The notes beneath the pieces are model-generated. The model was not told the origin of the DNA. It made no database searches and saw only the letters and a list, made by a program, of their open reading frames with translations. The translations under genes and the position numbers were made by a program. This document shows, in pieces, positions 16,701-22,655 of a stretch of DNA of 41,760 nt. This DNA comes from a virus: positions 1 through 41,760 of IMG/VR virus record IMGVR_UViG_3300032249_000636; one strand, given 5' to 3'. How positions within the stretch are numbered: the stretch's first letter is position 1; the number at the start of each line of letters is the position of its first letter.

Positions 16701-19700
16701 GTCAGGTGAACAGTCCTGAATACGTTTTCCTTCGGACTGCACTTCCTGCCGAATATCGCCTCGGCATCATGCTCCGCCGCAAGATTGCGTCACTCAACGC
16801 CAACACGACCAGCAACACCGAAAGCGATGTCTCCTCCGAGATGGAGGCATACGACATGTTCAACGAGTATGGCGACCGAGCCGTTTACGAGTTTTTTAAG
16901 GCGGACCTGATTGATTCGTTCAGAAACCACAAAACGCCCGTGATGGCGGAACTCCCTGAGTTGTTTTCCGACGCATCGCAAGCGGAACTTGATCGAGTTT
17001 TCGGTGCCTACATGGGCACGGGTGGAGCCTTCACCAGTAAAATTACTGGAGCAATGGGCGTCATCGACCCCTACGTTGCCGAAACGTTCTACGATGGCGT
17101 CATTGAGCGGTTCACCAGCACAATCAAGGCGTTGCAGAACGATGGCATCGACCCGTTCTCGACGGCGGCACTTGATTACAAAGCCGAGCCTCTCGGTGCC
17201 GCAGTTCAATTCACGGGTGCCGTTGGTGACAGCACATCCGAATTTGCTCAACCGTCCTTCATTCAGAAGATGAGGTTCAAGTCGGGCAAGGAGCCCGAGG
17301 ATGTCTTCGAGGTTTACAAAGAAGCGTCCGCCAACCGTCGCAGGATTGAAGGACAGTGGGGGAGGCTTGTTGCGCGTGGCGACTTTTCCCTGTGGGATAT
17401 TCAAGGTGTCGCAACCGACCCGTCCGATGAACTCTTGCCCGAGGAAAAAGACGACACGGTTTACACTTGGGGCCAAAGTGATCCGGCCAAAGGCAAGGAT
17501 GGCAAATGGTGGGTTCCAATTTTGGAGAACGCCAAGAACATCAAGAAACCCACCTTGGAAGATTACCGTCGAGTTCTGGACGCCACGGCGGCAGAGCATC
17601 TCGACCGACGCGGGAAGGCGATGACCAAACAGACCCGACAAGGTTTGGAGCAGAAGGTTGAGCGGGCATGGAGGATGGCGCAAACGGCAGTCCGCTTCAT
17701 GTATTCTTCGGACATCTACGCGAAACAACAGTGGATCTACCACGCGGGCACCGGGGCCGACGCCGCAGGGGCGGGCGGAGAAACCGCTTTGGCAATCATT
17801 ACCGACGTTCACTTCAACTTGGAAAAGCCTTTGGCCCCCTCCGAGTCCTACGTCGTCCTCAAGACCAACAACTCCAAGCATCACACCAAGAGACTCCAAC
17901 TCACCATGATGGAGGACCGCTTGAGTGCCTATCACGCCTCGACGGAATACGACACTGGCCGATCTTTCGCTTACAATTGGGAGGAAACCAAAACCGTCGA
18001 GACGGAGCGGTTTGTCATCACGGGCAACCTGTTTAACGGGTTCCGCGAAATGCGGGCTCTCGGGGTGCGGGGCTCCATCGTGAGGTTCACGCAAAAAGAG
18101 GGACCGGAACTCGTCGCCATCGAACTGCCCTCCACGTTTACGGGCGTTTCCGAGGAAATCATCAAGACTCCCGAACGGTTCATCGAAAAGGTTTTGCTCG
18201 AAGGCGTCACCGCAACCATCGCGGAAATCAAGGGCGACAAAACAGGGTTCACTGGAACGCTTTCTTACAACTCGAACTACGACCAAGTGTATTTTGAGGT
18301 CGATACCGACAAGTCGGGCAAGCTGAACACGAACCCCGCCATGATTGCCCTCACCGAAGGCGGCAATGGGTTCTACACTCGGCGCGGTCGTGGCTACCGC
18401 AGCACCTACATTGATCGAGCGAGGGTGGCCGAGTTCTTCAACTTCATCACGGGTGCCCCGTTCAACGCGCAAATCAAGGTGCCTGTCGTCACCACGGGCA
18501 ACGCGCAACCTCTCGGCACCACGTCAGCCAGCAATCCCGCCGTGCAACGGATGCTCGGGATTCAATCCAACGCGCCCCTCTCCGAACGCAACCAGAAGCA
18601 GATCGAGTGGATGAAGCCCCGCGCCACGAAGATGCTCGGTTACGAAGTGAAAGACCCACTCGGGGAACTCCTTCGGAACAAGTTCGACGCCTTTGTTGCT
18701 CTGGCCAAACAATTCGATAAGGAGGTTAGCCCGAAAGAGGGAAAGCAAGCCGTCGCCCCGCAGGGTGTCGCCCCGGCCCCCGAGGTTCTCAAGGTGTCCC
18801 GCAAGGAGGTCAACACCAAGCCGACCGAAGCGCAGAAAGAGGCGGGTAACTACAAGAAGGGGCACGTCACCCTTTCAGGTCTGGACATCACCATCGAGAA
18901 CCCGAACGGCACGCAGCGGACAGGCACCAGCAAGGCGGGCAAGCAATGGTCCGTTACGATGTTTGGCGACTACGGCTACATCAAGGGTTCGGAGGGGCAG
19001 GACAAAGACCACGTTGATGTTTTCATTGCCCCGGGAACCCCCGTCGATTTCGACGGACCTGTTTTCATCATCAACCAGATCAACCCGCAAACGAACCAAT
19101 TCGACGAACACAAGGTCATCATCGGGGCCAAGACCGAGGACGAGGCCCGGGCCATCTACCTCAAGAATTACTCGCCGGGGTGGAAGGGGTTGGCGTCGGT
19201 CGGGGGAATGTATTGGGGTGACTTCGCTCAATGGGCGCGGGGCGGAGGGGCCAAGGCTGGCCCTGCACCGATGTTGATTCCCTTTGGGGAGTCCACGTCC
19301 CCGATGGCCGACGCGACTCATCCTGTGGTCAGCAGGCACGCAACAGACCCCATCACAGGCGAGGGTGGCGACGGGGAAATCAGTGAGTTCGAGATGATCG
19401 AGCGTCAGCCAGTCGTTGTCTCTGAACAACCGACCGCCGAATTCAAGGGGCGGAGGATTGGTCGCCGGGAAATCGTCAGGCAGTTGAGTGCCGTTCTGGA
19501 AGCGGCGGGGCGCAACCTGCCGTTCAGGGTTGGCCGGATGCGCGGGCGGAAGGATGTCACGGGCGTTTTCAAGGAAATGCCCGAGGTTGTCCGGTTGCGC
19601 GAGGCTCTGAGTCTCGACGTGGCGGCACACGAATTAGGACACGCCTTGCAAAAGCTGGTTTACAAGACCATGAAGGCGGGCGCACTCAAGTCCCTCCCGA

Positions 19701-22654
19701 GTGCGGTCAAACAGGAACTCCTCAAACTCGGCAAGAATCTCTACGGGTCGAAGCAACCACTGGCCAGTTACACGGTCGAGGGGTTCGCGGAATTCGTTCG
19801 GATCTACCTGACCCAAGACAACGCCGCTCTGGTTGCCCCGGCCACGCACGATTTCTTCATCAACACCGTCATGTCGGTGTATCCGAAGGCTCGGGAGCAA
19901 CTCCTCATCGCCAAAGACCTGTTCGACCAGTATCGGGCGCAGGGCATCGAAAACGCGACCGCCGCCAAGATGGTTGACCCGCTCAAGGTCCGCACCCGCC
20001 TCCAGAAGTTCATGTCGATCTTCAACCGGGACGAGTTGTTCAAGAACTGGATCGAAGAATTCAAGCCGATCAGGGACTTGTCGGAGCAGGCCAGCGAACT
20101 TTTGAAACGGGCAGGACGGGGCAAGTTGGACATCGAGAACGACCCGTATCTCATCGCCTCTGTTCGCCGGGGCCAAGAGGGGCACGTCGCCCGCCACATG
20201 GTTGAAAAGGGCATGATGGACTTCAACGGCAATCCGGCAGGCGCAAGCCTCAAAGAAGCGTTGGCCCCCGTCGAGAACCAGATGGAGCAGTTCACCCTGT
20301 TCCTTTGGGCTCACAGGGCGATGGAGCGTCTCGGGTTCGACATCGACAAGGACACGAAAGAATGGGTTCGCGCCACCGATGAAAACGGGGTGCCCAAACC
20401 CTCCAGAAATCCCGGCATGACCGAGGAGGACGCCCGCTTCCTGATTGCGGAACTCGGGAAGAATCCGAAGTTCAACATCGCCGCGCAGAAGGTTTGGGAG
20501 TGGAACGCGGGCGTGATGAACTACGTCAGGCAGGCCAGCCCGAGCATGGCGACCATGCTTGACCGCATCGAGTCCTCCTCGAAGTTCTACGTCCCTCTCC
20601 GCCGATTTTTCGAGGACGACGAGATCCAAACGGCCAAGGCTCACCTGAACGCCAAGTCGGGAAATCCCCTCCAGAATTTCAGGGGTTCCGGTCGAGACAT
20701 CATCGACCCGATTCCTGCCCTCCTCCAGCACACCGAACGGTTGGTTGCTCTGGCTCACAAGCGGCAGGTCATGGACGCCATCATTCGCCTGTCGAGCATC
20801 TCGGGGCTCGGGTTCCGCGTGGAAGAAGTTCCCCGTGGAATGGTCCGCAACTCTCTGACAATCGGGCAGATCAAGAAGCAGTTGGAGCAACTTGGCCTCG
20901 ACTCCGACCAGTTGGATCAGGTCGAGGAGGATGCCCTCCTGAACTTTTTCAGCCCTGCCCTCATTCCCAAGGGGAACGACCCGATCATCTCCTACACGCA
21001 GAACGGCAAGACCAAGTGGTATTTTGTCGAGCCCCGCCTCTACGACGCCTTGCAGGGGTTGGAGGTTTACCGCTTGCCCAAGATTGCCGATTTCTTCCTC
21101 GGGATGCCTGCCCGCCTGTTCCGCCTCGGGACGACCGGACTTCGGGCAAGTTTCTCCTTGTTCACGAACCCTGTCCGCGATCTTCCGACTTTCCTGATGC
21201 AGACGCAGAGCAGGGAAAACAACCCCGGGACCATGCTCGGTCATTGGGCATCCTCTCTCGCCGCCCTCGTCAACCCGATGAGATTGACGGGTGTTGAGGA
21301 CAAGTGGATTTCGCAGTTCGACCGCTTCGGGGTGCAGGTTGGCCAACCTCTCGGGGTGGACATGCAAATCGCTGCCACGTCGCACCGTCGCATGTATCAC
21401 GGCATGACGGAAAAGATCGTCAATCACCCCATCGAAATGCTCCGCGAACTGTTGAGCGTCACCGAAGCGGCACCGCGTATCGCGGAAATGAAACTCATGG
21501 CGAAAGAAGTCGGGTGGGATGGCGAGTCTCCTCTTTCACAGCGGCAGGCGTTGGCCATGAGTCTCGCCGCGAAGCGTGTCACTGTGGACTTCATGGCGGC
21601 GGGTGCCGTCGCCAAAAAGGTGAATCAGGTCATGCCGTTCTTCAACGCCAGCGTGCAGGGCATGAGACTGTTCGCCCGCGCCCTCAAGGAGAACCCGTCC
21701 CGAGCCGCCATGATGGGATTCTCGGTCCTGACCATCCCGACCCTCCTCCTCTGGTATATGAACAAGGACGAGGACTGGTATAATGACCTTCCTTGGGCTG
21801 ACCGCTTCCTGTTCTTCAACGTGCGGGTCGGCAACCAACTTCTCAAGATCCCGCGCCCGTTCGAGTATGGCAACTTCTTCTCGGCGGTGCCCGAGGCGAT
21901 CTTTGACTCGTTCTACAAGCAAGACCCCGAATCGGCGAAGGCGGTGTTCAACCATATCATCAAAACGTCGAACCCCACGTCGTTGCCGCCGCTTCTGAAC
22001 GCATGGTATCAGGACGCCGCGAACAAGGTTGAGTTCTTCGACCGCCCGATTGTGCCGCAACAGGAACTCAAGTTGTATCCCGGCGAGCAACGCGGTCCCT
22101 ACACTTCCGACCTGTCCAAGTTTCTTGGAGACGTGTTCCCCAAGACTGTCAGCCCACGCCGTCTCGACGCCGCGATCTACGCTCTTACGGGCGGTGCGCT
22201 CGGTGACTACACCCGCGACATGGAAACGATGGGCAAGGCTCTCGGACTCATGCCGTCCACCCGCGAACTCGAACCTTCTGACATCCCTGTGTTCGGTCGT
22301 GCCTTCGCACGGGGAGGGGTGGAAAGCGGCAGGAGTCTTGCGATCGACAAGTTTTTCACAGCATGGGAGGAAGCCAACCGTCGCCAGAAAAGCCGGATGT
22401 TCCCTGAAACTCCCGCCGATGAACAACGCCGCAAAAGACTGGCCGACGCCTACAAGGCCATCAAGGTTCTGAACGCCTCCGCCCGCATGGCGAGGACGAT
22501 GGAACAACGCCAACTCATCAATGCGAGGATTCGTGATGTCGCGCAGTCCGCGCTTGAACGTGCGCCAAAAGCCTCAAGCATCTCGGCCATGCCGTATTCA
22601 CAGGCACCCAAAAAAACCACTGACAACCGCGTGATGTTCACCGGATTCAACTGA
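7847..22654 (+). CDS. Giant polyvalent (DarB/strawberry-notch-type) virion protein, 4935 residues
   Basis: One frame of 14.8 kb, over a third of the window. Order of parts: N-terminal internal-virion-like region (1-970) with hydrophobic helices; Pro-rich repeats (about 982-1190 and 1303-1380); degenerate peptidase (E1545-E-L-G-H1549); adenine-methyltransferase fold (G1793 motif I, N1854-P-P-F); low-complexity linker (about 1998-2102); strawberry-notch helicase (Walker A K2301, D2483-E-S-H, Q2943..R2950); inorganic-pyrophosphatase-like domain (about 3655-3815); metallopeptidase H3928-E-L-G-H3932; LPD38-like C-terminus (about 4405-4830). Polyvalent proteins and P1 DarB are known to be injected with phage DNA and to protect it from restriction; the same role is inferred here. 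Nearly 5000 residues is extreme even for this class. Alternatively it may be processed into several products, for example by its own peptidase. Confidence 0.9.
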   Translation: MKSPLDDLVASGAETADAVNRQITNPPLPGELPSQQVQREAQEGIVEDRRNRIKASQLAARGLAPYQNPETGAVAPVTDQTGVPITQFDSNNNIGYDAAGAPVEVSFDPYGNPKTKDPFADLPALTDDKTGDIYKVRKGLPWQWQGRDERIAEARRLEDEQKQLAQTSSALGRKLSLDEHAEKTALAQHDKLAEDLAAKIPVIAGEGSREDKERLLNEHFDSELKGATKTDGFLGFGGNPTEDSIRQQQDIEARRKEALGTLNQIYTIQDEIRARRDAIAESQGQAVSIAEQRLKGSLQAAGMDLPEDTLRQQAKSQVGPTTLDLGEGEGSVIPIQKTPGQVAAQQRLDSLRQQGVDVPGSVRDLPKNPTTGEPVVPSNIIPGRDEAGNPLPDGEYAGAARAMEKIEQVPLDFWDKWKDVSQDNPEQLLPYVGSAKEIIELGSVGVAAYKLRSGEADQEDLALLKEFVERNSRDTTFMYKVGAVVAALPAFAGELLTTGGTYTAGSRVGIKIAKEGMEWLATKAGKELLETAAAKFAVKGAGAITGSALQTLPASALRISAETMTRMLPEMEVAENDLGQLEGVITAEGDDLIPALTKSFGNQYVQVMSERTGGALAFIPGAKKLEALKLGLMKKWFDVNPKATPGMFASLVKQAGWHGVIGEMFEERVGEVAGGAIALAAGDKENRDFGATGSLLRGDPAAALEQLAVEGVSFMVPGALGSGVGVVGAKKAEKRTASVAQAYQQEGKVFDSVNTLEGISPEQADQAEKLRFTAQTRQQALALPLVSRHKSAIDDTLEEVDFWGKQDHTGAKAFLTTPGQHVFVAQEVGSGLRNDTGAAPLFEQIESKLSEDGITNEVQRQAMANQMVGSMALARTIDEVAKGNPVTDKATLQMLRTAGVVTSGTNDKGEMQLEVDARALQMLPKSIAEKYADDLANLNISNRMERGAIEPMQAMSEAGRVKIGEVAAALSPLAEEVQTPGTEEGADPGGEFSDPPVEQPPQAPEGEPPVEQPPITPEPPVTPEGQPPVPPVTPEPPITPEGEPPVVTPEPPIAPEGEPPVPGEQPPPVTPEPPVVPPTDQPPPGEPPVAPPAPEPQPPGQPPAAPEGEPPVAPPGQPPVTPPAPEPQPPGPETKGQPGGEPPAQPPAAPPEGQPPTGGPVTPPGGQTPPKAPKARRPIPKIPDIPEIDDLFGAGPRPSGGVQGIAPQSAEPPVDYNTPEFKSKLAKIGVKVYQSGVTEPADFAGVIYDQLLRNKGKADADKLTGSMLGIAWLEVQDQNPDAVDFSRTEFNAILAELRDSNEEAPPGEPPIAPPEGEPPVAPPEGEPPAPPEGEPPVAPPEGKPPEGEPPVTPPEGKPPEGEPPVAPPEGEPPAPPEEKPLFPHQWGELPEDGDRVVVSGEWPELRQNKSLYGLSQLTGTVVRARNGKITVDFDPNDNGQSFPDIEVPAEFVAPYDQDTYPFPRDTKTLKEIDDYYESELKVITEIATRNGIGFAPVDPKEQSDAYYWGFDRAIHLNKAALLARANMTNTDSQTPLKFIQAVLWEELGHALEHKAAGFDSAKMAQNDELVWRELVKNNPSRAVMIASTYSSAKSDSYLGAEYVRMVFQQQVLGFPTGHTEKLPSTPTLLRIMRKILAFLKNAIKPSNLRTQPILEMVVARMTSLVRQPGELRKITDKWDYAEAIKERILAGEKLTNVDARKMREHSNVDFKDDKEMDEFIELGAVRAMRVIAADTSVSVEETYDRLVEIYQSQPVLNNRTSDSSIRQAFSTPPPLAYYASRMANLKDKNGIVGEMTAGNSALLVELNPRTQLYRVNEIDPERRARLEYLGFEATGFDALMEKVFNGDLDTLLLNPPFGTQKDSMNVSKPFTITEGEYTLTTTRQDHYLALKALQEGLKDDGRAVLILGSVGATTDEGRKIDYGGKQFAEFHFMLSRLYNIVEHITVDGALYNRMGAAWPVDVITIQGRKPSTKYSLPSFKPPTMVTSWDELRERLAEYEHPTKKPDKPSGGSSGGQPGGGSDGSIRRPPSRPQPDGKDGGSGGNPDGDTSQPPESGNGGKNPQIPPTTPDGTPPVEPDAEAKGGIPERDSGRDADATGQPVSGFQTPYTPLSKAKKPDGMLTPTELKTPQERALATLEEDVGDIDAFVARELGYDLGKVVLDDFKGKKIGIDSFKQVRELGAEHTWNEGDIVLEFRDGKLIEASRIDDVEEFLNAPRSSIRFMVGIETGIMDDAALMSSGAPSFDDPNATYYVVSDRTKNDPKKLLAQHFLAEQVDSIALAIWNHDRGHSVIVGHQTGIGKGRIAAGLMKWARLRGMIPVFVTQNEGLYMEMFKDIDDIGDHANVTPFFTNLALNQGAGLYDVTGSLWKPRRSRQLAHYNTIVSTGELPMMDVVEAVDTSTIVDEVVEETSDAPTEEGGAGVQSVGKKGKKGKKKGKPTEQTQTTQRRANVVFTTYSQFNGRPGLPRQDVLSAIGEKAFLVLDESHGAAGDSQVGAFMVGLLGNVAGAYYSSATFSKTPASMGLYHRTTMAASGASPDEIIATMKDGGLPMQQVISEMLGKDGVLTRLERDFGTVRFHDQEGTENKDRDYEAARNFSGITKKIGRYDVAARQQMRTLHNWLGQFGITVVAGTKPQSAKMASKVPFANLYYNLVNTYVLALKADSIVKETIERVKSGTPVPTDPKELEKYNADLEKDNKRIAVLEALSNLTPAEAMELDTLKRRREGQKIIIQIDLTGEAGLQDMAGSGADADFREILQRYLRNCARFNLKLPLGLGEVEGNLLQQQSAPDITPLLIRAGRDPGQVTKAVEEWQTLWNNAQRNLQPEHMEVNHTIEKANLGDFAVSPIDYIQDKLAEAGIASGDYTGRGTAVKEGKIVSKHKNTRGDMDALKKRFNNNDDFNVLILNRSGAVGISLHSSVTVESHKQRVMLLAQPSPDIAVFMQTLGRIFRTGQVNSPEYVFLRTALPAEYRLGIMLRRKIASLNANTTSNTESDVSSEMEAYDMFNEYGDRAVYEFFKADLIDSFRNHKTPVMAELPELFSDASQAELDRVFGAYMGTGGAFTSKITGAMGVIDPYVAETFYDGVIERFTSTIKALQNDGIDPFSTAALDYKAEPLGAAVQFTGAVGDSTSEFAQPSFIQKMRFKSGKEPEDVFEVYKEASANRRRIEGQWGRLVARGDFSLWDIQGVATDPSDELLPEEKDDTVYTWGQSDPAKGKDGKWWVPILENAKNIKKPTLEDYRRVLDATAAEHLDRRGKAMTKQTRQGLEQKVERAWRMAQTAVRFMYSSDIYAKQQWIYHAGTGADAAGAGGETALAIITDVHFNLEKPLAPSESYVVLKTNNSKHHTKRLQLTMMEDRLSAYHASTEYDTGRSFAYNWEETKTVETERFVITGNLFNGFREMRALGVRGSIVRFTQKEGPELVAIELPSTFTGVSEEIIKTPERFIEKVLLEGVTATIAEIKGDKTGFTGTLSYNSNYDQVYFEVDTDKSGKLNTNPAMIALTEGGNGFYTRRGRGYRSTYIDRARVAEFFNFITGAPFNAQIKVPVVTTGNAQPLGTTSASNPAVQRMLGIQSNAPLSERNQKQIEWMKPRATKMLGYEVKDPLGELLRNKFDAFVALAKQFDKEVSPKEGKQAVAPQGVAPAPEVLKVSRKEVNTKPTEAQKEAGNYKKGHVTLSGLDITIENPNGTQRTGTSKAGKQWSVTMFGDYGYIKGSEGQDKDHVDVFIAPGTPVDFDGPVFIINQINPQTNQFDEHKVIIGAKTEDEARAIYLKNYSPGWKGLASVGGMYWGDFAQWARGGGAKAGPAPMLIPFGESTSPMADATHPVVSRHATDPITGEGGDGEISEFEMIERQPVVVSEQPTAEFKGRRIGRREIVRQLSAVLEAAGRNLPFRVGRMRGRKDVTGVFKEMPEVVRLREALSLDVAAHELGHALQKLVYKTMKAGALKSLPSAVKQELLKLGKNLYGSKQPLASYTVEGFAEFVRIYLTQDNAALVAPATHDFFINTVMSVYPKAREQLLIAKDLFDQYRAQGIENATAAKMVDPLKVRTRLQKFMSIFNRDELFKNWIEEFKPIRDLSEQASELLKRAGRGKLDIENDPYLIASVRRGQEGHVARHMVEKGMMDFNGNPAGASLKEALAPVENQMEQFTLFLWAHRAMERLGFDIDKDTKEWVRATDENGVPKPSRNPGMTEEDARFLIAELGKNPKFNIAAQKVWEWNAGVMNYVRQASPSMATMLDRIESSSKFYVPLRRFFEDDEIQTAKAHLNAKSGNPLQNFRGSGRDIIDPIPALLQHTERLVALAHKRQVMDAIIRLSSISGLGFRVEEVPRGMVRNSLTIGQIKKQLEQLGLDSDQLDQVEEDALLNFFSPALIPKGNDPIISYTQNGKTKWYFVEPRLYDALQGLEVYRLPKIADFFLGMPARLFRLGTTGLRASFSLFTNPVRDLPTFLMQTQSRENNPGTMLGHWASSLAALVNPMRLTGVEDKWISQFDRFGVQVGQPLGVDMQIAATSHRRMYHGMTEKIVNHPIEMLRELLSVTEAAPRIAEMKLMAKEVGWDGESPLSQRQALAMSLAAKRVTVDFMAAGAVAKKVNQVMPFFNASVQGMRLFARALKENPSRAAMMGFSVLTIPTLLLWYMNKDEDWYNDLPWADRFLFFNVRVGNQLLKIPRPFEYGNFFSAVPEAIFDSFYKQDPESAKAVFNHIIKTSNPTSLPPLLNAWYQDAANKVEFFDRPIVPQQELKLYPGEQRGPYTSDLSKFLGDVFPKTVSPRRLDAAIYALTGGALGDYTRDMETMGKALGLMPSTRELEPSDIPVFGRAFARGGVESGRSLAIDKFFTAWEEANRRQKSRMFPETPADEQRRKRLADAYKAIKVLNASARMARTMEQRQLINARIRDVAQSALERAPKASSISAMPYSQAPKKTTDNRVMFTGFN
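10790..11420 (+). repeat. Pro-rich repeat block I in the giant protein (PEGEPPV/PEPP units)
   Basis: About 210 residues built from PEGEPPV, PEPPVTP, APEGEPP and PGQPPVTPP units. Codons vary freely between copies while the peptide pattern is kept, and GC at third positions stays high, so the protein sequence appears selected. Probably an extended spacer between modules. Confidence 0.8.
11755..11985 (+). repeat. Pro-rich repeat block II in the giant protein (APPEGEPPV units)
   Basis: About 77 residues of near-perfect APPEGEPPV/TPPEGKPPEGEPPV repeats. Between blocks I and II is a folded region (about 11440-11750) with PEFKSKLAKIGVKVYQSGV. A short SH3/KOW-like segment follows block II (about 12000-12230, DGDRVVVSGEW, then SQLTGTVVRARNGKITVDF). 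Confidence 0.8.
12240..12860 (+). other. Giant protein part: degenerate metallopeptidase-like domain
   Basis: Around residue 1545 the sequence VLWEELGHALEHKA has the surroundings of an HExxH zinc peptidase helix. The first histidine is replaced by glutamate (E1545-E1546-L-G-H1549), so zinc binding is doubtful. An intact HELGH copy occurs later in the same protein at residue 3928. Confidence 0.4.
13060..13830 (+). other. Giant protein part: DarB-like N6-adenine methyltransferase domain
   Basis: About residues 1740-1995. FSTPPPLAYYAS near 1767 precedes motif I (G1793-E-M-T-A-G-N-S), the acidic NEIDPERRARLEYLGF segment and motif IV N1854-P-P-F-G. This is the type of methylase domain fused ahead of helicases in DarB-like proteins; S-adenosylmethionine is the expected cofactor. 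Confidence 0.75.
13839..14150 (+). CDS. Nested gene in the +1 frame of the giant ORF, 103 residues
   Basis: A complete ATG-to-TAA frame inside the giant gene. Its product looks like a natural soluble protein: MSIQPKNPISQVAEALED, then GEVLMVRFVGPHPDHNLTGK, TLTGILHNHPNQGMVERT and a long C-terminal helix (KQKAEYQNAILDEMRTLL). By hand count, GC at third codon positions is about 72% (74 of 103) in this frame, like the rest of the genome, but about 32% in the giant frame over the same stretch. There the giant product is a Gly/Pro/Ser-rich linker (GGSSGGQPGGGSDG). So the nested frame appears to be the older coding frame. No Shine-Dalgarno sequence is evident; the start region ATATGAG resembles the ATGA junctions used elsewhere. 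Function unknown. It may be expressed as its own protein, or be a relic of a separate gene read through when the flanking genes fused. Confidence 0.65.
   Translation: MSIQPKNPISQVAEALEDNPGEVLMVRFVGPHPDHNLTGKTEDLEGTLTGILHNHPNQGMVERTLKYLQQLQTELLPSNPTPKQKAEYQNAILDEMRTLLDNL
14157..16850 (+). other. Giant protein part: strawberry-notch/DarB-type SF2 helicase
   Basis: About residues 2104-3001. It begins near FQTPYTPLSK, as in strawberry-notch proteins. Walker A is T-G-I-G-K2301-G-R, motif II is D2483-E-S-H2486, and the second lobe has SGAVGISLHSS and motif VI Q2943-TLGRIFRTGQ. A Lys-rich insert (GKKGKKGKKKGK, near 2426) lies between motifs I and II. Expected activity: ATP-dependent translocation on nucleic acid, in DarB-like proteins linked to protection of incoming DNA. 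Confidence 0.8.
17640..18480 (+). other. Giant protein part: helicase-associated C-terminal region
   Basis: About residues 3265-3545, strand-rich (HAGTGADAAGAGGETAL, SESYVVLKTNNSKHHTKR, ERFVITGNLFNGFREMRALG). It resembles the conserved region that follows the helicase core in strawberry-notch proteins. No catalytic residues identified. Confidence 0.4.
18810..19290 (+). other. Giant protein part: inorganic-pyrophosphatase-like domain of polyvalent proteins
   Basis: About residues 3655-3815. EAGNYKKGHVTLSGLDITIE, then NPNGTQRTG, DYGYIKGSEGQDKD and D3719-K-D3721-H-V-D3724-V-F match the InPase domain described in polyvalent proteins. The Asp triad corresponds to the metal-binding DxDxxD cluster. 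It could remove pyrophosphate made by another enzyme, or act on a different phosphate substrate. Confidence 0.7.
19440..19860 (+). other. Giant protein part: HELGH zinc metallopeptidase domain
   Basis: About residues 3865-4005. H3928-E-L-G-H3932 followed about 50 residues on by VE3978GFAEF, the gluzincin arrangement of two histidines and a glutamate as zinc ligands. Could cut host proteins, or the giant protein itself, after entry. Confidence 0.7.
21060..22330 (+). other. Giant protein part: LPD38-like C-terminal domain
   Basis: About residues 4405-4830. FRLGTTGLRASFSLFTNPVRD, then VTVDFMAAGAVAKKVNQVMP, PFFNASVQGMRLFARAL, a membrane-like helix (VLTIPTLLLWYM) and RPFEYGNFFSAVPEAIFD match the large polyvalent-protein-associated domain LPD38, which usually ends such proteins. 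Its function is unproven, perhaps virion attachment or membrane passage. Confidence 0.65.
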
Positions 22655-22655
22655 C

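Noticed and set aside
16790-21427. Long minus-strand open frames (572 and 597 codons) opposite the giant gene
   Set aside because: Typical antisense shadows of a GC-rich coding region; the plus strand carries the recognisable helicase, pyrophosphatase and peptidase motifs.
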